From: an uncultured Erysipelotrichaceae bacterium
Lineage (GTDB): Bacteria > Bacillota_I > Bacilli_A > Erysipelotrichales > Erysipelotrichaceae
Length of the DNA: 64,000 nt
Direction of reading: 5' to 3'
Assembly (NCBI GenBank): GCA_947036815.1
Contig: CAMQRS010000002.1
Coordinates: forward strand, 20,516-84,515
Each line of letters starts with the position of its first letter. Within the stretch, counting starts at the first letter, position 1. Below are positions 36,324 through 45,388 of the stretch, one piece after another. Both the position numbers and the translations under genes were made by a program. Under the pieces are notes generated by a model. It had not been told where the DNA came from. It saw nothing but the letters and a program-made list of their open reading frames with translations, and did not search any database.

Positions 36324-37360
36324 GCTTCTTCTAATTCTACTGCTTCAATTTTTTCAAATCTTTTTTGTATTTTATTTGCGCTTATAAACACATCGTTCAT
36401 TTCCTTATATACTTTTTCATAATCCTTTTGAACCAATTGATAACGTTTATTAAAACGCTCAAACTCAACAGATAACTTCAGTAGTTCTTCTTGAATTTCA
36501 TGCATTTTCTCATTCTTTTTTTGTTCCAAGTACAAAGCTTTAATTGCAGTTATGTACGCCATCAAAGTAGTTGGAGATACCAGATATACTTTTTTTTCAT
36601 AAGAATACTGTACCACTTCTATTAAGTTTGCATTTATATATGAAAAGATTGCCTCCGCTGGAATAAACATATAGGCAAATTCACTCGTTTCGTTTGCGAT
36701 GATATACTTACTGGATATACTTTGTATGTGTTTTTTCACATCATTTTTAAAGTCATTTGCGATTTGTTGCTTCTGTACTCTATTCATACTTGGATCTTGT
36801 AATCGATTGTAATTTTCTAATGGAAATTTAGAATCAATAGGAATCATCCCTAACGCTTCATTCCCGAATATTACCGCATCTACCATAGATCCATTACTTA
36901 GTTTATATTGCTTCTTAAACTGCTCTCCATAAGCACTCTCAAGTAGTGTATACAATTCTATCTCACCGTATATTCCTCGTGTTTTCTTATCATTAAATAT
37001 TAAATGTAATGACGTTATATCATCTTTTAATACTTGTAGATGCGATTGTGATTCACTTAGTTTATTCACTTGTTGCATCACTTCTTGAAATACAACTCCA
37101 TTAGTCTGAAACCCTTTATGCAACTGTTCGTTTACATTGTGCTCCATCTTGTATAAACGATCACTCGTAGTCTCATTTAATTGATTCATGTCTTGACGTA
37201 ACATAGTACTCACATTAGATTGAAAACTCAATAAATCCTGTGTTACTTGTCTTCGTACCTGCTCAATCTCTGTACGATTATTTTTTTTATTCATACTTAT
37301 TATTAGCAATCCAATAATAACTATCAATAATAATATACAAATAATAATTTCTATTTCCAT
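36308..37360 (-). CDS. rmuC: RmuC-family DNA recombination protein
   Basis: RmuC family; in E. coli it limits inversions at short inverted repeats, and the core is a predicted nuclease fold. 350 residues: an N-terminal membrane anchor (about residues 3-23), a coiled coil of about 100 residues, then the conserved core starting KKTRGIYGEIELYTLLES with QYKLSNGSMVDAVI, PIDSKFPLENY, and FMFIPAEAIFSYINANL-like AYMFIPAEAIFSY. Downstream of the ComK-like gene by 24 bases and probably co-transcribed. Confidence 0.93.
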   Translation of the reverse strand: MEIEIIICILLLIVIIGLLIISMNKKNNRTEIEQVRRQVTQDLLSFQSNVSTMLRQDMNQLNETTSDRLYKMEHNVNEQLHKGFQTNGVVFQEVMQQVNKLSESQSHLQVLKDDITSLHLIFNDKKTRGIYGEIELYTLLESAYGEQFKKQYKLSNGSMVDAVIFGNEALGMIPIDSKFPLENYNRLQDPSMNRVQKQQIANDFKNDVKKHIQSISSKYIIANETSEFAYMFIPAEAIFSYINANLIEVVQYSYEKKVYLVSPTTLMAYITAIKALYLEQKKNEKMHEIQEELLKLSVEFERFNKRYQLVQKDYEKVYKEMNDVFISANKIQKRFEKIEAVELEEAKSIR

Positions 37361-37384
37361 TTATATCACCCATATATTAGTATA

Positions 37385-37810
37385 CTATAAAAACTCTATA
37401 AACTCACAAATAGTTTTACACCGTTTCAACTGTACTCGTAAACTTCGTATCGACATATTCAACTTTAAATTATGTTCATTATCAAATATGATATGAGTAC
37501 ATCCATTAGCGTCTGTATATACTCTAGTTATATAATAATAATTTATCCAAATACAATTCTCAGATTGAATATTATCACTCGGAAATAGAAGTAAGCATTG
37601 ATGAATAAACACTGGTACTTTATTCCTTATCTTCAATAGTTTTTTACTAAAATCTTGTTTCCCCTTAAGTGTTCCTCCACTTTTAAAACTCAATACCTTT
37701 AAGTAACTATATATTTTTTTATCTGTTATCTTATATGTATTATTTTTACTAGTGTATACCATACAATTGCAGTCAGCTGTATACATATATAACATTGTTT
37801 CCATATTCAT
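37385..37810 (-). CDS. comK: ComK-like competence transcription factor, short
   Basis: ComK family proteins activate DNA-uptake and recombination genes in Bacillus. This 141-residue protein matches the family core as I know it: LKIRNKVPVFIHQCLLLFPS, then NCIWINYYYITRVY (compare the QCxWISHxHV motif of Bacillus ComK), then NEHNLKLNMSIRSLRVQL (compare the MELPISYNSFENQ segment). It stops there, so the C-terminal region of about 40-50 residues needed for activation in Bacillus is absent. The ATG at 37810 has no convincing Shine-Dalgarno; the Met codons at 37804 and further in are alternatives. It sits between ymdB and rmuC. Confidence 0.7.
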   Translation of the reverse strand: MNMETMLYMYTADCNCMVYTSKNNTYKITDKKIYSYLKVLSFKSGGTLKGKQDFSKKLLKIRNKVPVFIHQCLLLFPSDNIQSENCIWINYYYITRVYTDANGCTHIIFDNEHNLKLNMSIRSLRVQLKRCKTICEFIEFL

Positions 37811-37837
37811 ACTTATTACAAAATCTGTTATTCCCCT

Positions 37838-37863
37838 AAAAAAAAGACAGCAATTGCTGTCTT
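37838..37863 (-). terminator. Terminator after ymdB
   Basis: Perfect stem AAGACAGC/GCTGTCTT with an AATT loop, T-run on the minus strand, overlapping the ymdB stop codon. Confidence 0.9.
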
Positions 37864-38641
37864 AATCGTTTGGTCTAATTTGTATTCTTTCAATACTCTT
37901 AGCTAATTTACTCTCTTCATCTATTTCTACAACCACAGCACTAAGAATTCCTTCGCCTTCTGCCATTGTAAACTTAGTTTTTTCACCAGTGGTGAATCGA
38001 GTTAAAATTTCTTCTATATCTCTTCCAATCACACTACGATAAACACCACACATACCTACATCAGATATAAAAGCAGTACCATTACTTACTCTTTCATCCG
38101 CCGTTTGTACATGAGTATGCGTTCCTACAACAACTTGTACTTCATTTTCAAAATAATATGAAAACGCAATTTTTTCACTTGTTGCTTCTCCATGCAAATC
38201 AACAAAATATATATCAACTTCATCTCTAGTATCTTCGATAATATCTATCATACTAGAAAACGGAGAATCGATAACTGGTATCATAAATACCTCACAGATA
38301 AGGTTCACAATACAAATTTTAAAACCATTTACTTCAACGATACGATATCCCGCCCCTTCAGTAGGCTCAAGATTATATGGTCTAACTAAACGATCAGCTT
38401 CATCAATAAAATTAAAAATAGTATCTTTTGAATATGCATGATTACCTAATGTTAACATATCACATCCAGCATTAATTAACTGATGATATATTTTCTTAGT
38501 AAGCCCTTTTCCATGCGCTGCATTTTCTGCATTCACAATTGTAAAGTCAATTTGTTTTTCTTCTTTAATTTTTGGTAAGTGTTCCAGCACCATCGCTCTT
38601 CCAACACTTCCGACAATATCTCCAATAAACAATATTTTCAT
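37862..38641 (-). CDS. ymdB: YmdB-family metallophosphoesterase (cAMP phosphodiesterase)
   Basis: Dinuclear metal phosphodiesterase; in B. subtilis it acts on 2',3'- and 3',5'-cAMP and affects biofilm/motility decisions, in part through RNase Y. 259 residues with the TIGR00282-type motifs: ILFIGDIVGSVGRAM, IVNAENAAHGKGLT, LTLGNHAYSK, VDLHGEATSEK and VGTHTHVQTADERV. The ATG overlaps the rny stop (TAATG), the classic rny-ymdB couple. Confidence 0.95.
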   Translation of the reverse strand: MKILFIGDIVGSVGRAMVLEHLPKIKEEKQIDFTIVNAENAAHGKGLTKKIYHQLINAGCDMLTLGNHAYSKDTIFNFIDEADRLVRPYNLEPTEGAGYRIVEVNGFKICIVNLICEVFMIPVIDSPFSSMIDIIEDTRDEVDIYFVDLHGEATSEKIAFSYYFENEVQVVVGTHTHVQTADERVSNGTAFISDVGMCGVYRSVIGRDIEEILTRFTTGEKTKFTMAEGEGILSAVVVEIDEESKLAKSIERIQIRPND

Positions 38642-40191
38642 TATTTAGCCACTTCGTTTGCTCTAGTTTCTCTAATAACAGTTACTTTGATTTGTCCTGG
38701 ATAAGTCATCTCTGCTTCAATACGATCTTTTATATCACGTGCTAGTTTCACAGCTTTTAAATCATCGATACAGTCTGGTTTAACCATAACTCTAACTTCT
38801 CTACCTGCTTGAATAGCGTATGTACTATCTACTCCATCAAAAGATTTAACTAAACTTTCTAAATCTTCTAATCTATTAATATAGTTTTGCATTGCTTCAT
38901 GACGTGCCCCTGGTCTAGCTGCACTTAATGTATCTGCTGCATATACCAAGTTTGAAATTAAGAATTTAGCTTCTACATCTCCATGATGAGATTGAATAGC
39001 ATTCAATATAACTTCATCTTCTCCATGTTTCTTACAAATACGGTATCCTAAATCTACATGACTTCCATCAACTTCATAATCAACTGATTTCCCAATATCA
39101 TGTAATAACCCAGCACGTTTCGCTAACGCTTGGTTTAATCCTAATTCAGCAGCCATCATTCCTGTTAAATTAGCAACCTCTGTACTGTGTTGTAATGCAT
39201 TTTGTCCATAACTATAACGATATTTTAAACGACCCACTAATTTAACAATTTCGCGATCCATTTTTCCAATACCTAATTTAAAGATTGCATCTTCTCCAGC
39301 CTTCATAATTTGATTGTTCATATCATTCTTAACACGATTCACTACTTCTTCTATTCTACCAGGTTGGATTCTTCCATCCTTAACTAATGTTTCTAACGCA
39401 ATTCTAGCAACTTCTCTACGAATTGGATCAAAACATGATAATTCAATTACTTCCGGTGTATCATCAATATTTAAGTCAACTCCAGTAGCTTGCTCAATAG
39501 CCTTGATATTTCTACCTTCTCTACCGATAATTCTACCTTTCATTTCATCACTTGGTAAATGTACTACCGAAACAGTACGATCTACTGATTCTTCTTGTGA
39601 TAATCTTTGAATACTTAAAGCAATAATATTACGAGCTTTTTCATCTGCTGTAGATTTTGCTTCTTCTTCACGATCTTTAATATATCCAATCACTTCTTTT
39701 TCCATTCTTTGTTTTGCGATTTCAAATAATTCATTTTTTGCATCAGAGCTAGACATAGATGCAATTCTTTCAAGTTCAACAACTTGAACATCAATTTTAG
39801 TTTCTAATTCTTTTTCTTTTTCTTCTAACATAGTAAGTTTATCACTCAACTGTGTTTTTTTCTTATCTACTTGCGCTTCTTTTTGTATTAAGGTTTCATC
39901 TCTGAAATTTAAATTATCTTCTCTACGATATAACAAATTTTCTTTTTCTGTTATTTCATCTTTCACTAATTTAATTTCTTTTTCAGCATTAATTTTTAAT
40001 TCATGTACTTGTGTGCGTCCATCTAAAACAGATTGTTTTACAATGGTATCCGCTTTACTAGTCGCTTCTTTTATTACTAGTTCTGCTTCACGCTTGTTTT
40101 TATTTAATTCCATTTTAGATAAAACGACCATAATTATGATCCCTATAAAAATTCCGACTACACTAGATAAGAGGATAGTTATATAATCCAT
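38641..40191 (-). CDS. rny: Ribonuclease Y
   Basis: Membrane-anchored endoribonuclease starting mRNA decay in Firmicutes. 516 residues: N-terminal transmembrane helix (about 5-25), a long Lys/Glu-rich coiled coil to about 200, a KH domain with MKGRIIGREGRNIKAIEQATG, and an HD domain with LLHDIGKSVDYEVDGSHVDLG and QSHHGD. A promoter (TTGTAT-17-TATTAT) and a small 5' hairpin precede it. Order recA-rny-ymdB follows Bacillus. Confidence 0.97.
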   Translation of the reverse strand: MDYITILLSSVVGIFIGIIIMVVLSKMELNKNKREAELVIKEATSKADTIVKQSVLDGRTQVHELKINAEKEIKLVKDEITEKENLLYRREDNLNFRDETLIQKEAQVDKKKTQLSDKLTMLEEKEKELETKIDVQVVELERIASMSSSDAKNELFEIAKQRMEKEVIGYIKDREEEAKSTADEKARNIIALSIQRLSQEESVDRTVSVVHLPSDEMKGRIIGREGRNIKAIEQATGVDLNIDDTPEVIELSCFDPIRREVARIALETLVKDGRIQPGRIEEVVNRVKNDMNNQIMKAGEDAIFKLGIGKMDREIVKLVGRLKYRYSYGQNALQHSTEVANLTGMMAAELGLNQALAKRAGLLHDIGKSVDYEVDGSHVDLGYRICKKHGEDEVILNAIQSHHGDVEAKFLISNLVYAADTLSAARPGARHEAMQNYINRLEDLESLVKSFDGVDSTYAIQAGREVRVMVKPDCIDDLKAVKLARDIKDRIEAEMTYPGQIKVTVIRETRANEVAK

Positions 40192-40240
40192 TTTCTAAAT
40201 CCTCCTATTTGATTTTCGTTATGGCGTAAGCCATGTATAT

Positions 40241-40269
40241 ATAATACTATTATTTATGCCATAATACAA
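40241..40269 (-). promoter_or_regulatory. Sigma-A promoter of rny-ymdB
   Basis: Minus strand: -35 TTGTAT (40264-40269), 17-base spacer, -10 TATTAT (40241-40246). The transcript would begin close to a short hairpin ATGGC-TTAC-GCCAT (40221-40234). Confidence 0.7.
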
Positions 40270-40299
40270 ATCATTTTGATATTCTATCCAATAAACAAA

Positions 40300-40345
40300 G
40301 AAAAGATATTAATCATTATTACAACGAATTAATATCTTTTTTTTA
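40300..40345. terminator. Terminator after recA
   Basis: 13-bp perfect stem AAAAGATATTAAT / ATTAATATCTTTT with a 14-base loop. The T-run is strongest on the plus strand but usable on the minus. Confidence 0.75.
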
Positions 40346-40347
40346 TA

Positions 40348-41352
40348 TTATTTACTTTCTTTTATTTCTTTTATTTTTTTAGCTAATTCTACTATCACTT
40401 CTGGTCTTTCTTTTAGGAAGTTTTTCACGCTTTCTTTCCCTTGACCTATTTTTTCTCCATTATATGCAAACCAACTACCACTTTTCTGAATCAAATCATA
40501 TTCTACACTTAAATCAATGATTTCACCCATGTAAGAGATACCCTCTCCATACATAATTTCAATTTGAGCAACCTTGAATGGTGGAGCCACTTTATTTTTC
40601 ACAATTTTAACATTCACTTTATTCCCTACAATATCACTACCTACTTTAATTGCTTCACTTTTTCGAATATCTAAACGTACTGAAGAATAAAACTTCAACG
40701 CTCTACCACCTGGTGTGGTTTCTGGATTTCCGTATACAATCCCCACTTTTTCACGAAGTTGATTAATAAAGATTGCTGTACACTCACTTTTGTTCATTAC
40801 TCCACTTAGTTTACGCATCGCCTTAGACATCAAACGAGCTTGTAAACCAACTTGCTGGTCTCCCATTTCCCCATCTAATTCTGCTTGAGGAACAAGGGCT
40901 GCAACTGAATCTATTACAACTAAATCAATTGCACCACTTCGTATTAACATCTCACAAATTTCAAGTGCTTGTTCTCCACTGTCTGGTTGAGATAAAATTA
41001 ATTCATCAATATCAACCCCTAAGTTTCTCGCATATGTAGGATCAATCGCATTCTCTGCATCTATAAACGCAGCACGACCACCTTTTTTCTGCACTTCTGC
41101 AATCGCATGTAATGCAATTGTAGTTTTACCACTTGATTCTGGTCCATATACTTCAATAATTCTACCTTTAGGATATCCACCTATTCCTAACGCTTCATCA
41201 ATTTTTAATGATCCCGAACTAATCGTATCAATATCTAGTGATGCGCGATCACCAAGTTTCATAATCGACCCTTTTCCAAATTGTTTCTCTATCATCGCTA
41301 TCGTTTCTTTTAATAATTGAGAATTACTATCCACTTTTTTTTCTTTTGCCAT
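40348..41352 (-). CDS. recA: Recombinase RecA
   Basis: Strand-exchange ATPase for recombination, SOS signalling and transformation. The start at 41352 ([16 protein letters not shown]) is chosen because GGAGG lies 8 bases before it and the family N-terminus follows; an in-frame ATG at 41367 overlaps that RBS. 334 residues: [27 protein letters not shown] (Walker A), [21 protein letters not shown] (Walker B), [21 protein letters not shown]. Downstream of the CinA C-domain gene as in many competent Firmicutes. I see no obvious LexA-type box in the short upstream gap. Confidence 0.98.
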   Translation of the reverse strand: MAKEKKVDSNSQLLKETIAMIEKQFGKGSIMKLGDRASLDIDTISSGSLKIDEALGIGGYPKGRIIEVYGPESSGKTTIALHAIAEVQKKGGRAAFIDAENAIDPTYARNLGVDIDELILSQPDSGEQALEICEMLIRSGAIDLVVIDSVAALVPQAELDGEMGDQQVGLQARLMSKAMRKLSGVMNKSECTAIFINQLREKVGIVYGNPETTPGGRALKFYSSVRLDIRKSEAIKVGSDIVGNKVNVKIVKNKVAPPFKVAQIEIMYGEGISYMGEIIDLSVEYDLIQKSGSWFAYNGEKIGQGKESVKNFLKERPEVIVELAKKIKEIKESK

Positions 41353-41401
41353 TATGTTTGCCTCCATTACAATTTATATGTAATATTTTTTGAATATCCC
41401 A

Positions 41402-41854
41402 CTACAAAGCCAATTTTATTTGTTCACACATGTAATTTACAGACGCTAATCTCACTTCATTTCTATTCCCATGAAATTGTTCTTTAAATACTTTTATATT
41501 TCCCTTATAAAGTAGAGCCATATAAACTAGTCCTACCTCTTTATCTTCCATCACACTTGGTCCCGCATTCCCACTAAAAGAAACAACGATGTCACTATTA
41601 AACATAGACTGTCCCTGTGTCGCCATAGCACTTACACATTCACTACTAATGACTCCATGCGTTTGAATAATTGCTTCATCCATGTGTAACAGTTTTATTT
41701 TACAATCGTTTGTATACGTTACTAACGACCCCACTAACACTTTAGACGCATTGGGAACACTAGCAATACTTGATGCAAACAAACCAGCTGTTAAACTTTC
41801 AATACTAGCAATTCTCAATTGTTTATCAATCAATAGCGCAACTAACTCTTGCAT
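41402..41854 (-). CDS. CinA C-terminal domain protein (PncC-like NMN amidohydrolase)
   Basis: 150-residue stand-alone CinA C-terminal (COG1546) domain, an amidohydrolase acting on nicotinamide mononucleotide in characterised members. Motifs: IASIESLTAGLFASSIASVP (matches the AESCTGG region with Leu for Cys), GSLVTYTNDCKIKLLH, HGVISSECVSAMA, and SFSGNAGPS. The usual active-site Ser is retained in ESLTAG. In Firmicutes this domain is normally fused to an N-terminal MoaB-like half; here that half is encoded at 50386-51468. It lies between pgsA and recA, the conserved cinA position. Confidence 0.87.
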   Translation of the reverse strand: MQELVALLIDKQLRIASIESLTAGLFASSIASVPNASKVLVGSLVTYTNDCKIKLLHMDEAIIQTHGVISSECVSAMATQGQSMFNSDIVVSFSGNAGPSVMEDKEVGLVYMALLYKGNIKVFKEQFHGNRNEVRLASVNYMCEQIKLAL

Positions 41855-41855
41855 G

Positions 41856-42449
41856 CTACATACTTTCCATAATTACTGCTTTTGCTTGTATAAAATATGA
41901 AACTCCTGATATACAAGATACGATACACGCAACATACACTAATATTATATCTACTGGGATTCCACTAGATGCAAATGGTACATTATTTAAGAAGGCTACC
42001 ATGATAGCCAACATTTGAACTACTGTTTTTATTTTACCTGACATTTGTGCAGCCATTACAATCCCTTTTGTAGAAGCCATCATTCGAATAGCATCAACGA
42101 TACTATCTCTACAAATCATAATTAACACAAGTATAAATGGGATTTCTCCAGCAAAAGCCAACAGTAAAAAACAACTGTTCACTAATAATTTATCAGCAAT
42201 GGGATCAATGAATTTTCCAAAAGATGTAATCATATTATGTTTTCTTGCAATATATCCATCTAAGAAATCAGTAAATGAAGCTACCACAAATATAAGAAAA
42301 CAAATAAATGAAGGTAAACTGATACTCACTCCTTGTACTTGGTATTGAATCACTTCAATATCAAAATTTGCATATGGAAAAATATAAATCGTTACTAATA
42401 ACGGAACCAATGCCATTCTTAGTAAAGATAATTTATTTGGTACATTCAT
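41856..42449 (-). CDS. pgsA: CDP-diacylglycerol-glycerol-3-phosphate 3-phosphatidyltransferase
   Basis: Makes phosphatidylglycerol phosphate from CDP-diacylglycerol, the committed step to anionic phospholipids. 197 residues with several membrane helices and the CDP-alcohol phosphotransferase signature D-G-x2-A-R-x8-G-x3-D-x3-D, seen as DGYIARKHNMITSFGKFIDP plus IADK. N-terminal MNVPNKLSLLRMALVPL is typical of PgsA. In the rodZ-pgsA-cinA-recA cluster. Confidence 0.95.
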   Translation of the reverse strand: MNVPNKLSLLRMALVPLLVTIYIFPYANFDIEVIQYQVQGVSISLPSFICFLIFVVASFTDFLDGYIARKHNMITSFGKFIDPIADKLLVNSCFLLLAFAGEIPFILVLIMICRDSIVDAIRMMASTKGIVMAAQMSGKIKTVVQMLAIMVAFLNNVPFASSGIPVDIILVYVACIVSCISGVSYFIQAKAVIMESM

Positions 42450-42451
42450 TT

Positions 42452-43375
42452 CTATTCTCCTTTTGATTGTAATTCAAGTTGAATGACAGGACCAGCAGTT
42501 GCTAGTGCCTCATAATTATATTCAAAAACATCTCCATTCACAGTTATTTGTGGTTTAGATGCCGGGTAATTCCCAAATTTAAAAGAAAAAACATCCCCTT
42601 CAACAAGCGTTATTTTTTGCGTAAAAGTTGACGCAGCTTTGACTACTGAGTAATTATTTACATTCTCTATACGTACCCCATTAACATTCATTTCTAAGTA
42701 GCAATCTCCCTCAAAAGTGATCACTATTTCTAATTCTTTTGTAGTTCCACTCTCCATTATATAAGTATTTTGATTCACTTCACTAAATGTTATTTTTTTC
42801 GTTTCTACTGGTTCTTTCTCTTCCTTATCATCTACTTCTGGAGTCGGTTGTGGCACCACTTCAGTTTCAGTATTTTTTGGATCAACTTCAGCAGGTGTAT
42901 CCTCTTTTTCCAACAGTATTCCCAATCCTACATAACCCACAATTCCCAACACAACGATTGATATGACAATCAATGAAATTAATGATGTATCAATTCTTTT
43001 CTTCGCTATGTTTTGAAACGGTTTCCTAACATTGCTTTCAGATTCTTTTCTATTTATATTTTTAAAAGATCGTTCTTTAATATTTTGTTCAAGTTCCTCT
43101 TTTTCCAATTCTTTTTTTACATCGATTGAGCTAGTAAAGTCCAACACTGTTTCACTCATATCCTGTTTATATTGTTCATAATCAATTTCTAGCACCTTGC
43201 AGTAACTACGTACATAAAAACGCAAAAAACTAATATCGTCAACGAAAAAGTCTAAATCACCATCTTCTATTGCTTTTATTTTGTCTTCCGGCATTTTAGT
43301 TAAAATTGAAATATCTTGATAAGTTAATTTTCTATTAATACGTTCTTTTTTTAATTTTTGTCCTATGTCTTTCAT
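42452..43375 (-). CDS. rodZ: RodZ-like cytoskeletal/HTH membrane protein
   Basis: RodZ links MreB to the cell-elongation machinery; the Bacillus homologue is YmfM. 307 residues: an N-terminal Xre-type HTH (IGQKLKKERINRKLTYQDIS), a charged linker, one transmembrane helix around 135-157 (LISLIVISIVVLGIVGYVGL), a Pro/Glu-rich segment, and an extracellular DUF4115-type domain with VITFEGDCYLEMNVNGVRIE. A consensus promoter precedes it and pgsA follows 2 bases later. Confidence 0.9.
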   Translation of the reverse strand: MKDIGQKLKKERINRKLTYQDISILTKMPEDKIKAIEDGDLDFFVDDISFLRFYVRSYCKVLEIDYEQYKQDMSETVLDFTSSIDVKKELEKEELEQNIKERSFKNINRKESESNVRKPFQNIAKKRIDTSLISLIVISIVVLGIVGYVGLGILLEKEDTPAEVDPKNTETEVVPQPTPEVDDKEEKEPVETKKITFSEVNQNTYIMESGTTKELEIVITFEGDCYLEMNVNGVRIENVNNYSVVKAASTFTQKITLVEGDVFSFKFGNYPASKPQITVNGDVFEYNYEALATAGPVIQLELQSKGE

Positions 43376-43405
43376 TGGCCACCTCGCATAATTAAAGTCC
43401 CCTCT

Positions 43406-43434
43406 ATTATAACAATTATCTCCTATATTGTAAA
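43406..43434 (-). promoter_or_regulatory. Sigma-A promoter of rodZ-pgsA-cinA-recA
   Basis: Minus strand: -35 TTTACA (43429-43434), 17-base spacer, -10 TATAAT (43406-43411). Confidence 0.82.
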
Positions 43435-43450
43435 TTAAATCGTAATCAAA

Positions 43451-44344
43451 CTATTTTCTACTTGGAATTACTAAACGCATTCCATTTTCAAGTATTTTGA
43501 TAGTTGGATCTATGACTTTGATTATTTCTCCATCAACACTTAAATAGATAGGTTCTTCATGCATAATCGTAACTTCCTTACATTTGTGGATTGTTACTAA
43601 ATCTTTGAATTGTAGATGTGTTCCTTTTTCATAATGCTTTGATAATTTAAGTAAATTTCTACGAGTAACTCCTTGAATAAATACTAAATCAATTATGTTA
43701 TCTCGAATATTAGCTGCTGGATATGGTTTATATCCGCCGCCATAAAACCCACCATTACATACGACTATGAAAGTGAAATCTTCTTTTATATCGATATCGT
43801 TAAACTTCACTCTATACGTATCACTCAAACTTTGAGCCATACTATACACCAAAGACATCGTATATGGAACAATTTCATTCGCAAACGGAATTTTTTTGAA
43901 CCTACTTGCGTTCATCGAGACAGCAACATCAAAACCTACTGATATGTTATTGATTCCTACATAGTTATCAACAGACAATAAGTCACAAGTCATATATTCA
44001 GGATTTATGTATTTTTGTATATTTTGCAAATCTTGTATTGGGTGGGGCAAACTTTTCACAAAATCATTGCCGGTCCCTATCGGTATTATAGCAAGAGAAG
44101 CGTTTCGATATTTATAAATTCCGTTTACCACTTCATTTACAGTTCCATCTCCTCCACATGCATAGAAAATCATTTCTACACCAGTCTTTGCATACCTCTT
44201 CGATATTAGCGTTGCTTCACTCTTTTTGGTCGTCATTTCTATATAATATTGTTCAGCCTCAAAGTGTTTTTTTATTTCACGTTTCAATTTTTCTGCTTTA
44301 TCGCCTTTTCCAGCCGCAGGATTAATAATAAAAATATGTTTCAT
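43451..44344 (-). CDS. Diacylglycerol kinase-family lipid kinase (DagK/YegS fold), copy 1
   Basis: Soluble lipid kinase of the DagK/YegS group that phosphorylates diacylglycerol or a related lipid. 297 residues: HIFIINPAAGKGDKAEKL, ACGGDGTVNEVVNG (the nucleotide-binding GGDGT), IIPIGTGNDFVKSLP, and a C-terminal beta domain with CNGGFYGGGYKPYP and IYLSVDGEII. Downstream of the ArAE-like gene by 18 bases, probably one transcript. A second, diverged paralogue is at 60720-61607. Exact lipid substrate is not determined by sequence. Confidence 0.92.
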   Translation of the reverse strand: MKHIFIINPAAGKGDKAEKLKREIKKHFEAEQYYIEMTTKKSEATLISKRYAKTGVEMIFYACGGDGTVNEVVNGIYKYRNASLAIIPIGTGNDFVKSLPHPIQDLQNIQKYINPEYMTCDLLSVDNYVGINNISVGFDVAVSMNASRFKKIPFANEIVPYTMSLVYSMAQSLSDTYRVKFNDIDIKEDFTFIVVCNGGFYGGGYKPYPAANIRDNIIDLVFIQGVTRRNLLKLSKHYEKGTHLQFKDLVTIHKCKEVTIMHEEPIYLSVDGEIIKVIDPTIKILENGMRLVIPSRK

Positions 44345-44362
44345 GCTTATTTTCCCTCAATG

Positions 44363-45388
44363 TTACTTTACTTTATTTAATGCGTTTATATGCGTCCATT
44401 CATTTTGCGTTTCTTTAATAAAACGACGTTTAAATACTAATAATTCTTCAATATCCATTAATATATGAAATAATTTAACTCTTGCTTCAAATTCACTATG
44501 AGTAGTTGGTAATTCTTCTTTTTTCATTTGTTCAAACATTACCTCCAAGACATCAATTTGTTCGTCTGGATCAATCATTTCATAAATAAATTGATTTAAA
44601 TACTTTAAATACCCAGATAACACTGTTGCATGATTGCTCATCTCTTTGATTTCTTTAATTTCATAATGTAGATTATGTAATACTTTACATTGTGAAGAAC
44701 GCATCTCAAAGTAGTGTACGTAATATGTTTTATGTTTCTTAAATGAATTATTTTGAAACTCATAAGATTGTTCAATGAAGTGTTCAATATGACTTTCTAA
44801 TTCTACAATCTTATCCCAAATATTAAACTCTACTTCTTCCTTCAATATAAATTTAATTATCCCATCTATGCTTGCATGTAAACTTTTTTCTGTATATTCT
44901 ATGTTATGTAAAATTTTATTTTCCAACTTATTATTCGGAGTAAATGCATTTAATAGTATCGCAATACTTACTCCAATAACTACTAAACTTATTTCATTTA
45001 ATATGAATTCCATACTGTAATCTTGCATCGCTAAAAAGTGTGTCCCAATTACGGCATTCACTGATACCGTAGCACCCCATCCATTCCAATTTGAAAAAAA
45101 TACAACTAGGAAGATGTATACTCCAAAAGCTATCCATTCACTAAATATATATTGTATAAACAAAAAAGAAATTAGTATCGACATACCTACGGAAATTAAG
45201 CGATATAACGATAGTCTTAATGTCTCAATTTTAGTTGTTAATAACGTTAGCAGCGTAATAATTCCCGCTGATGTAGCAAATTGCAGTTGCAGTTCTGTCG
45301 CAACAACGATAGCTACACTACTCCCAATTGATATTTTGGCAGCTTGAATAAATATTTCAAATAATTTTATTTTTAATTTTGCTGTCAT
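44363..45388 (-). CDS. Aromatic acid exporter family (ArAE_1/YqjA-like) membrane protein
   Basis: 341 residues. The N-terminal third has about five or six hydrophobic helices (IGSSVAIVVATELQLQFATS, then SVGMSILISFLFIQYIF and VVIGVSIAILLNAF). The C-terminal two thirds are a cytoplasmic, helix-rich, charged domain. This layout fits the FUSC/ArAE_1 group (DUF939-like) seen in Firmicutes. Transport of aromatic acids is inferred only from the family name; no substrate evidence is visible. An extended -10 (TGGTATTCT) lies about 25 bases upstream. The 395-base gap upstream holds several strong hairpins. Confidence 0.82.
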   Translation of the reverse strand: MTAKLKIKLFEIFIQAAKISIGSSVAIVVATELQLQFATSAGIITLLTLLTTKIETLRLSLYRLISVGMSILISFLFIQYIFSEWIAFGVYIFLVVFFSNWNGWGATVSVNAVIGTHFLAMQDYSMEFILNEISLVVIGVSIAILLNAFTPNNKLENKILHNIEYTEKSLHASIDGIIKFILKEEVEFNIWDKIVELESHIEHFIEQSYEFQNNSFKKHKTYYVHYFEMRSSQCKVLHNLHYEIKEIKEMSNHATVLSGYLKYLNQFIYEMIDPDEQIDVLEVMFEQMKKEELPTTHSEFEARVKLFHILMDIEELLVFKRRFIKETQNEWTHINALNKVK

